A stretch of 64,000 bases of DNA from Carboxylicivirga sp. (GTDB lineage: Bacteria; Bacteroidota; Bacteroidia; Bacteroidales; Marinilabiliaceae). Of this stretch, positions 36,063 through 45,386 are shown piece by piece; position 1 is the first letter of the stretch; every line of letters starts with the position of its first letter. Under the pieces are notes generated by a model that made no database searches, had not been told where the DNA came from, and saw nothing but the letters and a program-made list of their open reading frames with translations. A program made the translations under genes and the position numbers. Location of the stretch: assembly GCA_025210475.1 (NCBI GenBank), contig JAOARW010000035.1, positions 62,001-126,000 on the forward strand, written 5' to 3'.

Positions 36063-37504
36063 TGAAGCAAGTATTTTATTTAGTATTGTTAATTATCGGT
36101 GGATTAACAGCTTGTCATTCCTATGGTAAGGATAATTCGAACAAGCAACCCAATGTGGTGGTATTTCTTGTTGATGATTTGGGATGGACAGATTTAACAT
36201 GTTATGGCAGTGATTTTTATCAAACTCCTAACATCGATCGCTTAGCCAGTAAGGGAGTACGCTTCACCAATGGTTATTCATCCTGCACCGTTTGTTCACC
36301 CTCACGGGCCTCGTATATGTCTGGCAAGTATCCGGCAACTTTAAATTGTACCGATTGGATTGAAGGACATAAACGATCGGATGCCCCGCTTAAAGTGCCG
36401 GACTGGACCATGTATCTAGATACAGCTGAATATACATTGGCTGAGGCTTTTAAGGATGCAGGTTATGTAACCGGGCATTTTGGTAAATGGCACCTTGGAG
36501 AAAATGAAATATACTGGCCCGGGAATCAGGGGTTCGATGTGAACAAAGGAGGCTGGACCTGGGGAGCACCAAATCTGAATCCGTCAAAAGGATATAAAGG
36601 ATACTTTTCGCCTTATGGAAATCCAAAACTGAGCGATGGTTCAGATGGTGAATACCTAACCGAGCGCCTGGCAAGCGAGGCCTGCGATTTTATAGCTAAC
36701 AATGCTTCTAAGCCTTTCTTTCTGAACTTCTGCTTTTACAATGTTCACACGCCCTTGCAGGCCAAAGCCGAAAAAGTTGAGAAATACAAAGCATTGGCCG
36801 ATTCTTCAAAAAATCAGATGAATCCGACTTATGCGGCCATGGTTGAACATGTTGACGAGGCGGTGGGCCGTGTTATTGGACAATTAGATAACCACAGGCT
36901 GCTGGAAAATACCATTATTGTTTTTACATCCGACAATGGCGGGTTGATTGGTCGTGGAAATTATAAATTTACTAACAATACACCCTTGCGATTGGGTAAG
37001 GGGCATATGTATGAAGGGGGTATTCGGGTACCTAATATTATTTCGGCACCCAATGCTTTGGTCAATGGAAGCACAGTTGATAAGCCAATGATTACAATGG
37101 ATTTTTACCCAACATTGGTTGAATTGGCTCAGATTGATGTTCCTGCATCGGTTAAGTCCGGATGGGATGGTTGTAGTTTGGTACCATTACTAAATGGTGA
37201 AACCGAATTTGGCCGTGAATTTCTGCTATGGCATTATCCCCATTACCACATTGAAGGTGCTACACCTTATAGTGCTATTCGCATGGGAGATTGGAAGCTG
37301 ATCTATTTTATGGAAACAGAAACCTTTGAATTATACAATCTGGACAAGGACCTTGGAGAGTCAAACAATCTGGTTAAAGACTATCCGGATAAAGTTAGGG
37401 AACTTGCAAAGCGTTTAAGCCATGAACTAAGAAAACGACAGGCACAACAGGCAATAAACGCTGAGACAGGCAAGACTGTGCCGTGGCCCGATGAAAATGT
37501 ATGA
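36062..37504 (+). CDS. type I (S1) sulfatase, lipoprotein
   Basis: The 480-residue sulfatase has lipobox LTAC with Cys18. The metal-binding pair is in VFLVDDLGWTD (38-39). The formylglycine motif CSPSRASYMSG puts the modified cysteine at residue 78. GHFGKWHLG and the later TSDNGG complete the active site. It hydrolyses sulfate esters after Cys-to-formylglycine conversion by a maturase not in this window. It overlaps the GH117-like stop as TAATG. This indicates that the module's substrate is a sulfated glycan. Confidence 0.95.
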   Translation: MKQVFYLVLLIIGGLTACHSYGKDNSNKQPNVVVFLVDDLGWTDLTCYGSDFYQTPNIDRLASKGVRFTNGYSSCTVCSPSRASYMSGKYPATLNCTDWIEGHKRSDAPLKVPDWTMYLDTAEYTLAEAFKDAGYVTGHFGKWHLGENEIYWPGNQGFDVNKGGWTWGAPNLNPSKGYKGYFSPYGNPKLSDGSDGEYLTERLASEACDFIANNASKPFFLNFCFYNVHTPLQAKAEKVEKYKALADSSKNQMNPTYAAMVEHVDEAVGRVIGQLDNHRLLENTIIVFTSDNGGLIGRGNYKFTNNTPLRLGKGHMYEGGIRVPNIISAPNALVNGSTVDKPMITMDFYPTLVELAQIDVPASVKSGWDGCSLVPLLNGETEFGREFLLWHYPHYHIEGATPYSAIRMGDWKLIYFMETETFELYNLDKDLGESNNLVKDYPDKVRELAKRLSHELRKRQAQQAINAETGKTVPWPDENV

Positions 37505-37610
37505 CTATAGTTTCAACAGATTATTAAGTTGTAAACAAAGGACATTATTGAAAGATCCTTAAAATCTAAAAATAACAAGCATTTATCAATGCTACATATT
37601 TATCGTCATG

Positions 37611-37643
37611 AAAAAGGTATCTAGGAAACAGGGTGCCTTTTTT
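37611..37643 (+). terminator. terminator after the sulfatase gene
   Basis: AAAAAGG (37611-37617) pairs with CCTTTTT (37636-37642) around an 18-base loop and ends in T residues. It lies 107 bases after the sulfatase stop. Confidence 0.65.
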
Positions 37644-37779
37644 AAGTATGTATTTGCCCCTGGTTGTTTAGATGAAATCTGAATGTCATATAACGTGATG
37701 TTTTATCGGGCAGAAAACTTAAAGTGCTGTGGAATTGCAGGTAAAGGGGAGCAGAAGTATGTATTTAAGCTCGATTTAT

Positions 37780-37834
37780 ATACTTTAAGTAAGGATTTGA
37801 ACCCCTTGAAAACGCATAGTGCGATTTAATTTTG
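37780..37834 (+). promoter_or_regulatory. recurring ~30-bp motif (copy 2) and promoter of the module 2 sigma gene
   Basis: ATAC.TT...G..A.GATTTGAACCC at 37780-37809 aligns without gaps to copy 4 (58518-58547); GATTTGAACCC is identical. After exactly 22 bases comes TAATTTTG (37827-37834), a full match to the -7 consensus, with TTG at 37806-37808 near the -33 position. The remainder of this 530-base gap holds the terminator and a small hairpin before the gene. Confidence 0.55.
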
Positions 37835-37983
37835 CGGTTAATAGATGACTATTTTGATTTAATTAGCCGTAATAGTGAAGTAGGCATCCTTAACCTAATA
37901 CAAATTAAAAGACCTCAAGTTTTACTTTGAATACGGCGTAAAAGCACTCTTTTTTCGAGAGGGTGTAATAGGTGTATAATAGG

Positions 37984-38015
37984 GTCACGTTGCATAGCAA
38001 TTTAGTGCAAGTGAC
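37984..38015 (+). promoter_or_regulatory. hairpin just upstream of the module 2 sigma gene
   Basis: GTCAC-G-TTGCA (37984-37994) pairs with TGCAAGTGAC (38006-38015), with one bulged G and an 11-base loop, 20 bases before the ATG. It could be an operator or a translation-control hairpin. Confidence 0.4.
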
Positions 38016-38034
38016 ATATTGATCGGGGTTAACT

Positions 38035-38577
38035 ATGTATTTAAGATCCAAGGAAATAACCGGGATTACAAGTAAGGCATCTTACCAAAAGGTAGTTGAT
38101 ACATACTATCGTACGATGGTTATGTTTGCGTCAAACTACATCAAGGATGTGGATGATGCAAAGGACGTTGTGCAGGATTCTTTTATAGCTCTGTGGGATA
38201 ATCGCATCAATATTAAATCAGAAGCATGCATTAAAAGTTATTTGTATTCCACAGTTCGAAATAAATCTTTGAATTTTCTGCGCGATAGTCGACCGGGTAA
38301 TGGTGATGATGAACTGATTCAGTTGCAATCGGAAGACAACCTTAGTAAAGCGATCATAAAGGAAGAAACCCTTCGGCTTTTTTATCAGGCATTGGATGAA
38401 TTAAATGAGAATGCGAAAAAGGTAATTTTATTAACGCTCGAAGGTTATGCAAGGGAAGAAATAGCCGAAAAATTAAGCATTGGAATTGATGCTGTTAAGT
38501 ACCACAAAAAGCAGTCAGTTATTAAGTTACGTAAGCAATTGCAGCATCATTACTACATCCTCACTTTCCTGATGTAA
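38035..38577 (+). CDS. ECF-type RNA polymerase sigma factor (module 2)
   Basis: The 180-residue sigma factor has region 2 (about 15-85: YRTMVMFASNYIKDVDDAKDVVQDSFIALWDNR) and region 4 (about 120-170: LDELNENAKKVILLTLEGYAREEIAEKLSIGIDAVKYHKKQSVIKLR). It has an ATG start and heads the second sigma-FecR-SusC-SusD module. It should drive transcription of the downstream SusC operon when released from FecR. Confidence 0.95.
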   Translation: MYLRSKEITGITSKASYQKVVDTYYRTMVMFASNYIKDVDDAKDVVQDSFIALWDNRINIKSEACIKSYLYSTVRNKSLNFLRDSRPGNGDDELIQLQSEDNLSKAIIKEETLRLFYQALDELNENAKKVILLTLEGYAREEIAEKLSIGIDAVKYHKKQSVIKLRKQLQHHYYILTFLM

Positions 38578-38663
38578 ACAAAAATTAACACGAATCTTAA
38601 AAAAAACAAAAATCACACTACCCGTTTTTGATTTCCTTGTGTCTTATGGGAAAATCAAATTGA

Positions 38664-39842
38664 ATGAAGGTTGATAAAGATATACAGATTGCAGAATTGT
38701 TAAGTAAACAATTGCTTGGTGAACTTTCTGAATCTGAAAGAAATACAGTGGACGCATGGATGTGCGATGAAAGCAATAAGGCTTTGTACCACTCCATCCG
38801 ACAAGATATCCTAAAGGGGGCATATAAGCATCAGTATGACCAACTTCAAATAGACGAGAATTGGAAACAAGACTTGGAACAGCAGTTCAGACGAATAAGC
38901 ATCAGGCGCTTCATGAAGGTTGCTGCTATTATGACAATGATTCTCACCACAGGAACTTTATTGTATTTTCTGTTGCCAAATAATGCAGGTGTTGAGAATA
39001 AACTTGCTTCGGTAACTACCATTGCACCTGGCACAGCCAAAGCGGAACTGATTTTGGCCGATGGAACCAAAGTGGGCCTGACGGATGAAGAAAAAGTGAT
39101 TGAACAAAAAGGAATTCGTCTGGAGAATGTGACCGGTAAACTTAAATACAAGCAGCAGGCAAGCAGTAAGCTTTCGCCAATGATTAATACGCTGCAGATA
39201 CCAAGGGGCGGCGAATATCAACTGCAGCTGGCCGATGGAACAAAGGTGTGGTTAAATTCATTAACGAAATTAAGATATCCTGTGGCTTTTACAGGAGATG
39301 AACGTAAAGTATATCTGGATGAAGGTGAAGCCTATTTTGAAGTGGCCCACGATGCCAGTCATCCGTTTATTGTAGCCACTGGCAAAGGCATGCAACTGGA
39401 GGTGCTAGGTACGTCCTTCAACATGATGGCTTATGGCAATGAAGGAGAGATTCAAACCACTTTGGTCGAAGGATCTGTAGAGCTTAGCTTAACGAATCAG
39501 CAAAAAGTACGCATTAAGCCGGGCGAGCAGGCTAGCTTTGATAAATCGGATATGCAGATTAAGGTAAGTCAGGTGGATGTTGATGCATATATTGCCTGGA
39601 AAAATGGCCGATTTGCCTTCGAGCAGGCCGAATTGCAAAGCATCATGACAACCCTTTCCCGTTGGTATGACGTTGATATATTCTATCAGAACGAAAGCAT
39701 TAAAAAGAAACGCCTGTCAGCTAACCTTAAACGTTACGATTCCATCTACTCAATTTTAGAATTATTCGAACAGGCTTCTTCCATCTATTTCGAAGTAGAC
39801 GGACGAACTATTTTAATTAAAGAAGGAAATATGAAACAATAA
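38664..39842 (+). CDS. FecR-family anti-sigma factor (module 2)
   Basis: The 392-residue protein has a cytoplasmic anti-sigma part and a membrane span at about 84-104. The FecR domain is at about 175-285 (IPRGGEYQLQLADGTKVWLNSLTKLRYP, AYFEVAHDASHPFIVATGKGMQLEVLGTSFNM). A C-terminal DUF4974-like part follows (RFAFEQAELQSIMTTLSRWYDVDIFY). It carries about 70 more residues between span and FecR core than the module 1 protein. It lies between the sigma gene (86 bases) and SusC (104 bases, with a stem-loop). Confidence 0.95.
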   Translation: MKVDKDIQIAELLSKQLLGELSESERNTVDAWMCDESNKALYHSIRQDILKGAYKHQYDQLQIDENWKQDLEQQFRRISIRRFMKVAAIMTMILTTGTLLYFLLPNNAGVENKLASVTTIAPGTAKAELILADGTKVGLTDEEKVIEQKGIRLENVTGKLKYKQQASSKLSPMINTLQIPRGGEYQLQLADGTKVWLNSLTKLRYPVAFTGDERKVYLDEGEAYFEVAHDASHPFIVATGKGMQLEVLGTSFNMMAYGNEGEIQTTLVEGSVELSLTNQQKVRIKPGEQASFDKSDMQIKVSQVDVDAYIAWKNGRFAFEQAELQSIMTTLSRWYDVDIFYQNESIKKKRLSANLKRYDSIYSILELFEQASSIYFEVDGRTILIKEGNMKQ

Positions 39843-39866
39843 ATATCAATAGCTAACATAAAATAA

Positions 39867-39899
39867 AAATGTGGAAAATCGCCACAATCTTCCACATTT
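39867..39899 (+). promoter_or_regulatory. stem-loop in the FecR-SusC gap, module 2
   Basis: AAATGTGGAA (39867-39876) pairs perfectly with TTCCACATTT (39890-39899) around a 13-base loop. It lies 25 bases after the fecR stop and 47 before the SusC start, with T and A residues after it. Confidence 0.55.
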
Positions 39900-39946
39900 A
39901 ATTAACGGTATGTGAGATACCTATAAATTAACGTAAATGCAAAAAT

Positions 39947-42900
39947 ATGAAAAAAAATTGGAAACAGAAGCCATACCTGGAGCGGGCATGGCTTAGAAAA
40001 CTGTGGTTAATTATGAAGACAGCTTTTGTTTTTCTTTTTATGACAATGGTTCAGGTTTCGGCCAGCGTGTATTCGCAGGATACAAAGCTGACACTAAAAA
40101 TGCAGAATGCGACCATTGAGCAGGTTATTAAGGAAATAAAACAGAAAAGTGAGTTCGATTTCGTATTTGATTATGATTTAATCGAAAACACCAGGGCAGT
40201 TTCAATCAATGCAAAGAATGCAGGAGTTGAGGAAATTCTGAATGAGTGCTTAAAAGAAACGAACCTGAATTATAAAATTGTTGATAAAGTAATCCTCTTA
40301 CTACCTGCAGTGAAGCAGCCGGTTATTCAGGAGGAGCTTAAAACCATAACAGTTAAAGGTATAGTAAAGGATGAAAAGGGAGAGTTGCTGCCGGGAGCTA
40401 CCATTATTATACAAGGTACTACACAAGGTGTGATCACCGGCATCAATGGTGATTATCATTTTCCGAATGTTCCTGTCGATGCCGTCCTGAAGTGTTCATT
40501 TATTGGTTTTGCCGATCAGGAGTTACCAGTTAACGGGCAAACAACCATTGACTGGGTGCTAAAGAGTGCGGTCAGCGAGCTGGAGGATATCACGGTTGTA
40601 GGTTTTGGTACACAAAAGAAAGATGCCGTGGTAGGATCCATGTCAACTGTAAAACCGGCCGAACTAAAGGTACCGTCAAGTAACTTAACAACAGCGCTGG
40701 CCGGTCGTATTTCAGGGGTAATTTCTTACCAAACAAGTGGTGAGCCCGGACAAGATAATGCACAATTCTTTATCCGTGGTATTACATCTTTTGCCCAGGG
40801 AACACAACCTTTAATTCTGATTGACGGTGTGGAATTAACCTCCGATGATCTTGCCCGCTTAAATCCGGATGATATTGAAAGCTTCTCGGTGATGAAAGAT
40901 GCCACTTCAACAGCGGTTTATGGTGCTCGTGGTGCAAACGGTGTTATCTATGTTACCACTAAAAAAGGTGTGGAAGGAAAGCCTAAATTAAATATCCGCT
41001 ACGAAAGTTCATTTAGTACCAACACCATGTTGCCGGATATTGCCGATGGTGTTACCTATATGCAGAAGAAAAATGAGGCAGTAAAAACCAGGATTCCAGG
41101 CGCATTGGCTCCTTTTAGTGAGGAGAAAATTTATAACACCATTCACAATGTAAATCCCAATGTTTTTCCAAATGTGGATTGGCAGGATGAGATGATAAAA
41201 GATTGGACGCACAACAGACGTTTCAATGCAAGTTTAAGTGGTGGTGGAAAAAAGATTCGTTATTACCTGGCGACCAGTTTTGCCCAGGACAATGGAATTT
41301 TAAAAGACGATCCACTGGGGTACATCGAGAGTAACATTAAGCTGCGTAAATATTCGGTTCGTTCAAATATTGATATTGACTTAACACCAACAACTACAGC
41401 AATTGTTCGTTTGCATTCTACATTTGATGAATACAAGGGACCAGTTATTGGAGGAGGAGCTTTGTTTGCACAAACCTTATTGACAAGTCCTGTGCGTTTT
41501 CCTGCCGTGTATGATCCGGATGAGAATAATGTAAATACCCCACATATATTATTTGGTAATCAGTTGCGTGGTGAAGGTGAGTTCTACATTAACCCATATC
41601 AACAGCTATTGAGTGGTTATACACAGAACAGTCGTTCCTTAAACCTGGTGCAGTTCGAAATGCGTCAAAAATTAGACTTTATTACGGAAGGTTTAAGTGT
41701 TCGATTCCTGGGAAATAACAACCGTACTTCATTTTATGGTTTATCACGAAGCAATTCACCATTCTTCTATGAAGCTAAATTAGTGGATTATGACCCCATT
41801 GAAAACTCCTATGTTTTAACGCGATTAAACGAAGATGGTAACCGGGCCTTATCATTCGGTGGAGGTGACTCGAATGTTGTCAATGTTCTTTATGGCGAAT
41901 TAGCAGCAGATTATCACCGAAATTTCGGAGATCATACCATTAATGCCATGTTAGTAGGTATTATACGGGAATCAAATAATTCGGCAGCCGAAAGCCTCAT
42001 CGCTTCTTTACCATACCGTAATTTAGGGGTATCAGGACGTTTTACCTATGATTATAAAACCAAATATTTTGCCGAGTTCAACTTTGGTTATAATGGTTCC
42101 GAACGCTTTGCAGAAAACAATCGTTTTGGCTTCTTCCCGTCTGTTGGTGTGGGATGGTTGGTAAGTAAGGAGAAGTTTTTCGAAAATGTTAATCCTAACT
42201 TCATCAATAAAGTTAAGCTAAAAGCATCCTATGGTTTGGTTGGTAACGATCAGATTGGTGCTAAAAACGATCGATTCTTCTATCGTTCACAAGTAGGTGT
42301 TGGCCAGGGTTATATGTTTGGCGATCGGGAAAGTTATGACTATGTAAATGGTGTGAGCATACTTAATTATGCGAATGACGAAATTACCTGGGAAATAGCC
42401 GAAACAACCAACTTTGGTCTGGAATTGGACTTTATGCAGAGTGCCTTCCAGTTACGGGCTGAATATTTTATTCAGGATCGAAGCAATATTTTACAAAGCC
42501 GCCTGTTGCCCTACTCAATGGGACTGCGCGTTACAGCAGATGATGGTTCATCTGTTCGCGATAATGTGGGATCAGCCAGAATTAACGGTGTTGATTTATC
42601 ACTCGATGGTAATAAGTCGTGGATGAACGGAATGTGGTTAAGTGTAAGAGGTACTTTTACCTACTCGAATAGTGAAATCACCAACTTCGAAGAGCCCAAT
42701 TACGCCCTGCAAAATTCTCCTTATCGTGCCATTACAGGTAGTAAAATAGGGCAGGCATATGGATACGTTGCTGAACGTTTGTTTTTGGATGATCAGGAAG
42801 TGATTAACTCGCCAAGACAGGTGTTTGGTACTTCCTTGCCAAGTGCCGGTGATATTAAATACAAGGATATCAATGGGGATGGCGAAATTAACACGCTTGA

Positions 42901-43447
42901 TATGGTGCCCATTGGTCATCCGCAATCACCTCAGATGACTTTCGGAGCTGGTTTTTCAGCCGGATACAAAGACTTCGATTTTTCAATCTTTTTCCAGGGC
43001 AACGCCAATGTTAGCATGTTTATTAATCCTGGGACGATGATGCCATTTATTGAAGGATACGATAAGGATCTGGTAAATAGAGGAAATCCTGGTAAAACAT
43101 ATATGTATGAACGTGCACTTTTACAGGAGTTTGCGGATAATCACTGGTCGGAAGATAATGCCAATCCTTACGCAGAGTTTCCAAGGTTGTCACCCGGTAT
43201 CAACGCCAATAATATGCAAACAAGTAGTTACTGGATGAGAGACGGTTCTTTTGTACGTTTGAAACAGTTAGAGCTGGGGTATAACATACGCAACATCAAA
43301 GGCATCAGTAATATCCGGATTTATGCATCAGGTACCAACTTGTTTACCTGGTCGAAGTTCAAACTATGGGATCCTGAATTGGGAGGTAATGGTATGCAGT
43401 ATCCGGTACAGCGAGTGTTTAATCTAGGTTTGTCTGTGAACTTGTAA
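39947..43447 (+). CDS. SusC/RagA-type TonB-dependent transporter with STN domain (module 2)
   Basis: The 1166-residue outer-membrane transporter has a basic N-terminus with signal segment (about 22-44), then an STN domain (46-120). A carboxypeptidase-D-like domain follows (135-207: VKGIVKDEKGELLPGATI). The SusC motif EDITVVGFGTQKK is at about 213-225. The plug includes PLILIDGVELTSDDLARLNPDDIESFSVMKDATSTAVYGARGANGVIYVTTKKG. The barrel ends QRVFNLGLSVNL. It works with the SusD 10 bases downstream and signals through the upstream FecR/sigma pair. Confidence 0.97.
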   Translation: MKKNWKQKPYLERAWLRKLWLIMKTAFVFLFMTMVQVSASVYSQDTKLTLKMQNATIEQVIKEIKQKSEFDFVFDYDLIENTRAVSINAKNAGVEEILNECLKETNLNYKIVDKVILLLPAVKQPVIQEELKTITVKGIVKDEKGELLPGATIIIQGTTQGVITGINGDYHFPNVPVDAVLKCSFIGFADQELPVNGQTTIDWVLKSAVSELEDITVVGFGTQKKDAVVGSMSTVKPAELKVPSSNLTTALAGRISGVISYQTSGEPGQDNAQFFIRGITSFAQGTQPLILIDGVELTSDDLARLNPDDIESFSVMKDATSTAVYGARGANGVIYVTTKKGVEGKPKLNIRYESSFSTNTMLPDIADGVTYMQKKNEAVKTRIPGALAPFSEEKIYNTIHNVNPNVFPNVDWQDEMIKDWTHNRRFNASLSGGGKKIRYYLATSFAQDNGILKDDPLGYIESNIKLRKYSVRSNIDIDLTPTTTAIVRLHSTFDEYKGPVIGGGALFAQTLLTSPVRFPAVYDPDENNVNTPHILFGNQLRGEGEFYINPYQQLLSGYTQNSRSLNLVQFEMRQKLDFITEGLSVRFLGNNNRTSFYGLSRSNSPFFYEAKLVDYDPIENSYVLTRLNEDGNRALSFGGGDSNVVNVLYGELAADYHRNFGDHTINAMLVGIIRESNNSAAESLIASLPYRNLGVSGRFTYDYKTKYFAEFNFGYNGSERFAENNRFGFFPSVGVGWLVSKEKFFENVNPNFINKVKLKASYGLVGNDQIGAKNDRFFYRSQVGVGQGYMFGDRESYDYVNGVSILNYANDEITWEIAETTNFGLELDFMQSAFQLRAEYFIQDRSNILQSRLLPYSMGLRVTADDGSSVRDNVGSARINGVDLSLDGNKSWMNGMWLSVRGTFTYSNSEITNFEEPNYALQNSPYRAITGSKIGQAYGYVAERLFLDDQEVINSPRQVFGTSLPSAGDIKYKDINGDGEINTLDMVPIGHPQSPQMTFGAGFSAGYKDFDFSIFFQGNANVSMFINPGTMMPFIEGYDKDLVNRGNPGKTYMYERALLQEFADNHWSEDNANPYAEFPRLSPGINANNMQTSSYWMRDGSFVRLKQLELGYNIRNIKGISNIRIYASGTNLFTWSKFKLWDPELGGNGMQYPVQRVFNLGLSVNL

Positions 43448-43457
43448 ATCAATAACA

Positions 43458-45374
43458 ATGATGAAAAAAATATATATAAAATTACTGAGCGGTATTATCG
43501 CCATAATTGCTTTGGCAGGATGTTCTGACTTTTTGGAGGTAGTGCCGGATGATAGCCCAACAGTGGATATCGTTTTTGAAACGCGAACCTCAGCCGAAAC
43601 ATTTTTGGCTACCTGTTATTCCTACTTACCTTATCATAGTACGAGTTCTGTACCCGATTTTTTGGCAGGCGATGAATTGTGGTTAAATGATTTATTAGAT
43701 TCCAGATATCCCAATCAATCCTTTCAGGTGGCAAAAGGCTTATCCTCTCCAAATAATTCACTTAATGACATTTGGCGAAGCATGTATACGGGCATACGTG
43801 ACTGCAATACCTTTATGGAACACATACATGCTCCTTACGACATGACTGAAACTGAAAAGAAAGAATGGACGGCACAGGTAAAAGTATTAAAAGCCTACTA
43901 TCACTTTCTTTTAATGCGCCAGTACGGACCGATAGTTATTGTCAGGGAAAACCTACCTGTAGGATCGGATATTGAAGTGGCCAAGAAACGACGTGAACCG
44001 GTTGATGAGGTGGTTAGTTATTGCGTAAAGCTAATCGATGAGGCGCTGCCTGATCTACCCTCAAACCTGATTGGTTCCTCTGTTTTAGCTCAAAAGGTTA
44101 CTGTGGTTGCTGCTTTATCGCTTAAAGCCAAAATATTAGTAACAGCTGCAAGCCCTTTGTTTAACGGCAATGAGTATTATGCAGGTTTTAAGGACGAAGA
44201 TGGAAGAGATTTAATCAATACAAACTACGATTCTGAGAAATGGGTTTTGGCCAAAGAGGCTTGTAAGGCTGCGGTTGAAAGAACAGAGGAAGAGAGGCAT
44301 GAATTATATACCTATCATGAGGATGTAATTAATTCTCAGGTCTTAAGTGATATGACCAAATTGAAATATTCGATTATTGGTTCTGTTACCGAAGATATAG
44401 CCAGTACTGAAAAAATATGGGAAACACGAGGCAGTGTTAATCAGGCCCATTACATGGCAAAGATGAGCGATCCATTAGCTATCATTTCTGATTTTATGCT
44501 AACAGCAGTGGCGCAGATCTATTCACCACCTATGCGCATGGCGGAGTTGTTTTATAGTGAAAATGGTGTGCCGATTGATCAGGATCGAACTTATCCTTAC
44601 GAAGAAAGATTTAATCTGACTGTTACCGGTACCGAAGAGGTGGATCATATACCATATGGCTATCAAACCGCTGTATTACATACAAAAAGGGAACCTCGTT
44701 TTTATGCGAATTTAGGTTTTGATGGTGCCAGATATTTAGGTTATGGCCGTTTCTCAGAAAGTGCACCTTACATTGCCGAAATGCGTGCCGGTCGTTCTAC
44801 CGGATACAAAGGTGGCGATAATCATGAATATTCGGCAACGGGTTACCTGGTTCGAAAGTTGATACACGTAAAAAGTGAATTACGCACCTCCGGGGTAAAT
44901 TTTTACACGGTAGATTACAACCATCCGGTAATTCGATTGGCCGATTTGTACTTAATGTACGCCGAAACAATCAATGAAGTGGATGGTCCAACAGCCGAGT
45001 GTTATGAATACATCGATAAAGTAAGAGAGCGTGCCGGTTTGGATGGTTTATTAGCAGCATGGGATGCCTATGCTTTTGAGCCCCAAAAGGTAAGGAACAA
45101 GGACGGTTTGCGCGAAGCTATCCAACACGAACGAATGATTGAGCTGGCTTTTGAAGGACACCGTTTTTGGGATTTGAGAAGATGGAAACGGGCAAAGTCG
45201 ATGATGGATAACCAGCCGATTATGGCATGGAATGTACAATCTGGGGTAGTTGAAAACTATTATACCCGTAAAAAGATCGCACAGCAAGTTTTTGAAGAGA
45301 AAGATTATTTATACCCAATACCATTAACAGTGATATTGGCAAACGATAATTTGAAACAAAATCCTGGTTGGTAA
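43458..45374 (+). CDS. SusD/RagB-family glycan-binding lipoprotein (module 2)
   Basis: The 638-residue lipoprotein has lipobox LAGC with Cys22 and the SusD-like start CSDFLEVVPDDSPTVDIVF. Helical repeats follow (KVLKAYYHFLLMRQYGPIVIV). The C-terminus has IQHERMIELAFEGHRFWDLRRWKRA and ends PIPLTVILANDNLKQNPGW, as in the family. It is the lid partner of the SusC upstream. Confidence 0.97.
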   Translation: MMKKIYIKLLSGIIAIIALAGCSDFLEVVPDDSPTVDIVFETRTSAETFLATCYSYLPYHSTSSVPDFLAGDELWLNDLLDSRYPNQSFQVAKGLSSPNNSLNDIWRSMYTGIRDCNTFMEHIHAPYDMTETEKKEWTAQVKVLKAYYHFLLMRQYGPIVIVRENLPVGSDIEVAKKRREPVDEVVSYCVKLIDEALPDLPSNLIGSSVLAQKVTVVAALSLKAKILVTAASPLFNGNEYYAGFKDEDGRDLINTNYDSEKWVLAKEACKAAVERTEEERHELYTYHEDVINSQVLSDMTKLKYSIIGSVTEDIASTEKIWETRGSVNQAHYMAKMSDPLAIISDFMLTAVAQIYSPPMRMAELFYSENGVPIDQDRTYPYEERFNLTVTGTEEVDHIPYGYQTAVLHTKREPRFYANLGFDGARYLGYGRFSESAPYIAEMRAGRSTGYKGGDNHEYSATGYLVRKLIHVKSELRTSGVNFYTVDYNHPVIRLADLYLMYAETINEVDGPTAECYEYIDKVRERAGLDGLLAAWDAYAFEPQKVRNKDGLREAIQHERMIELAFEGHRFWDLRRWKRAKSMMDNQPIMAWNVQSGVVENYYTRKKIAQQVFEEKDYLYPIPLTVILANDNLKQNPGW

Positions 45375-45386
45375 AAAATACAAGTT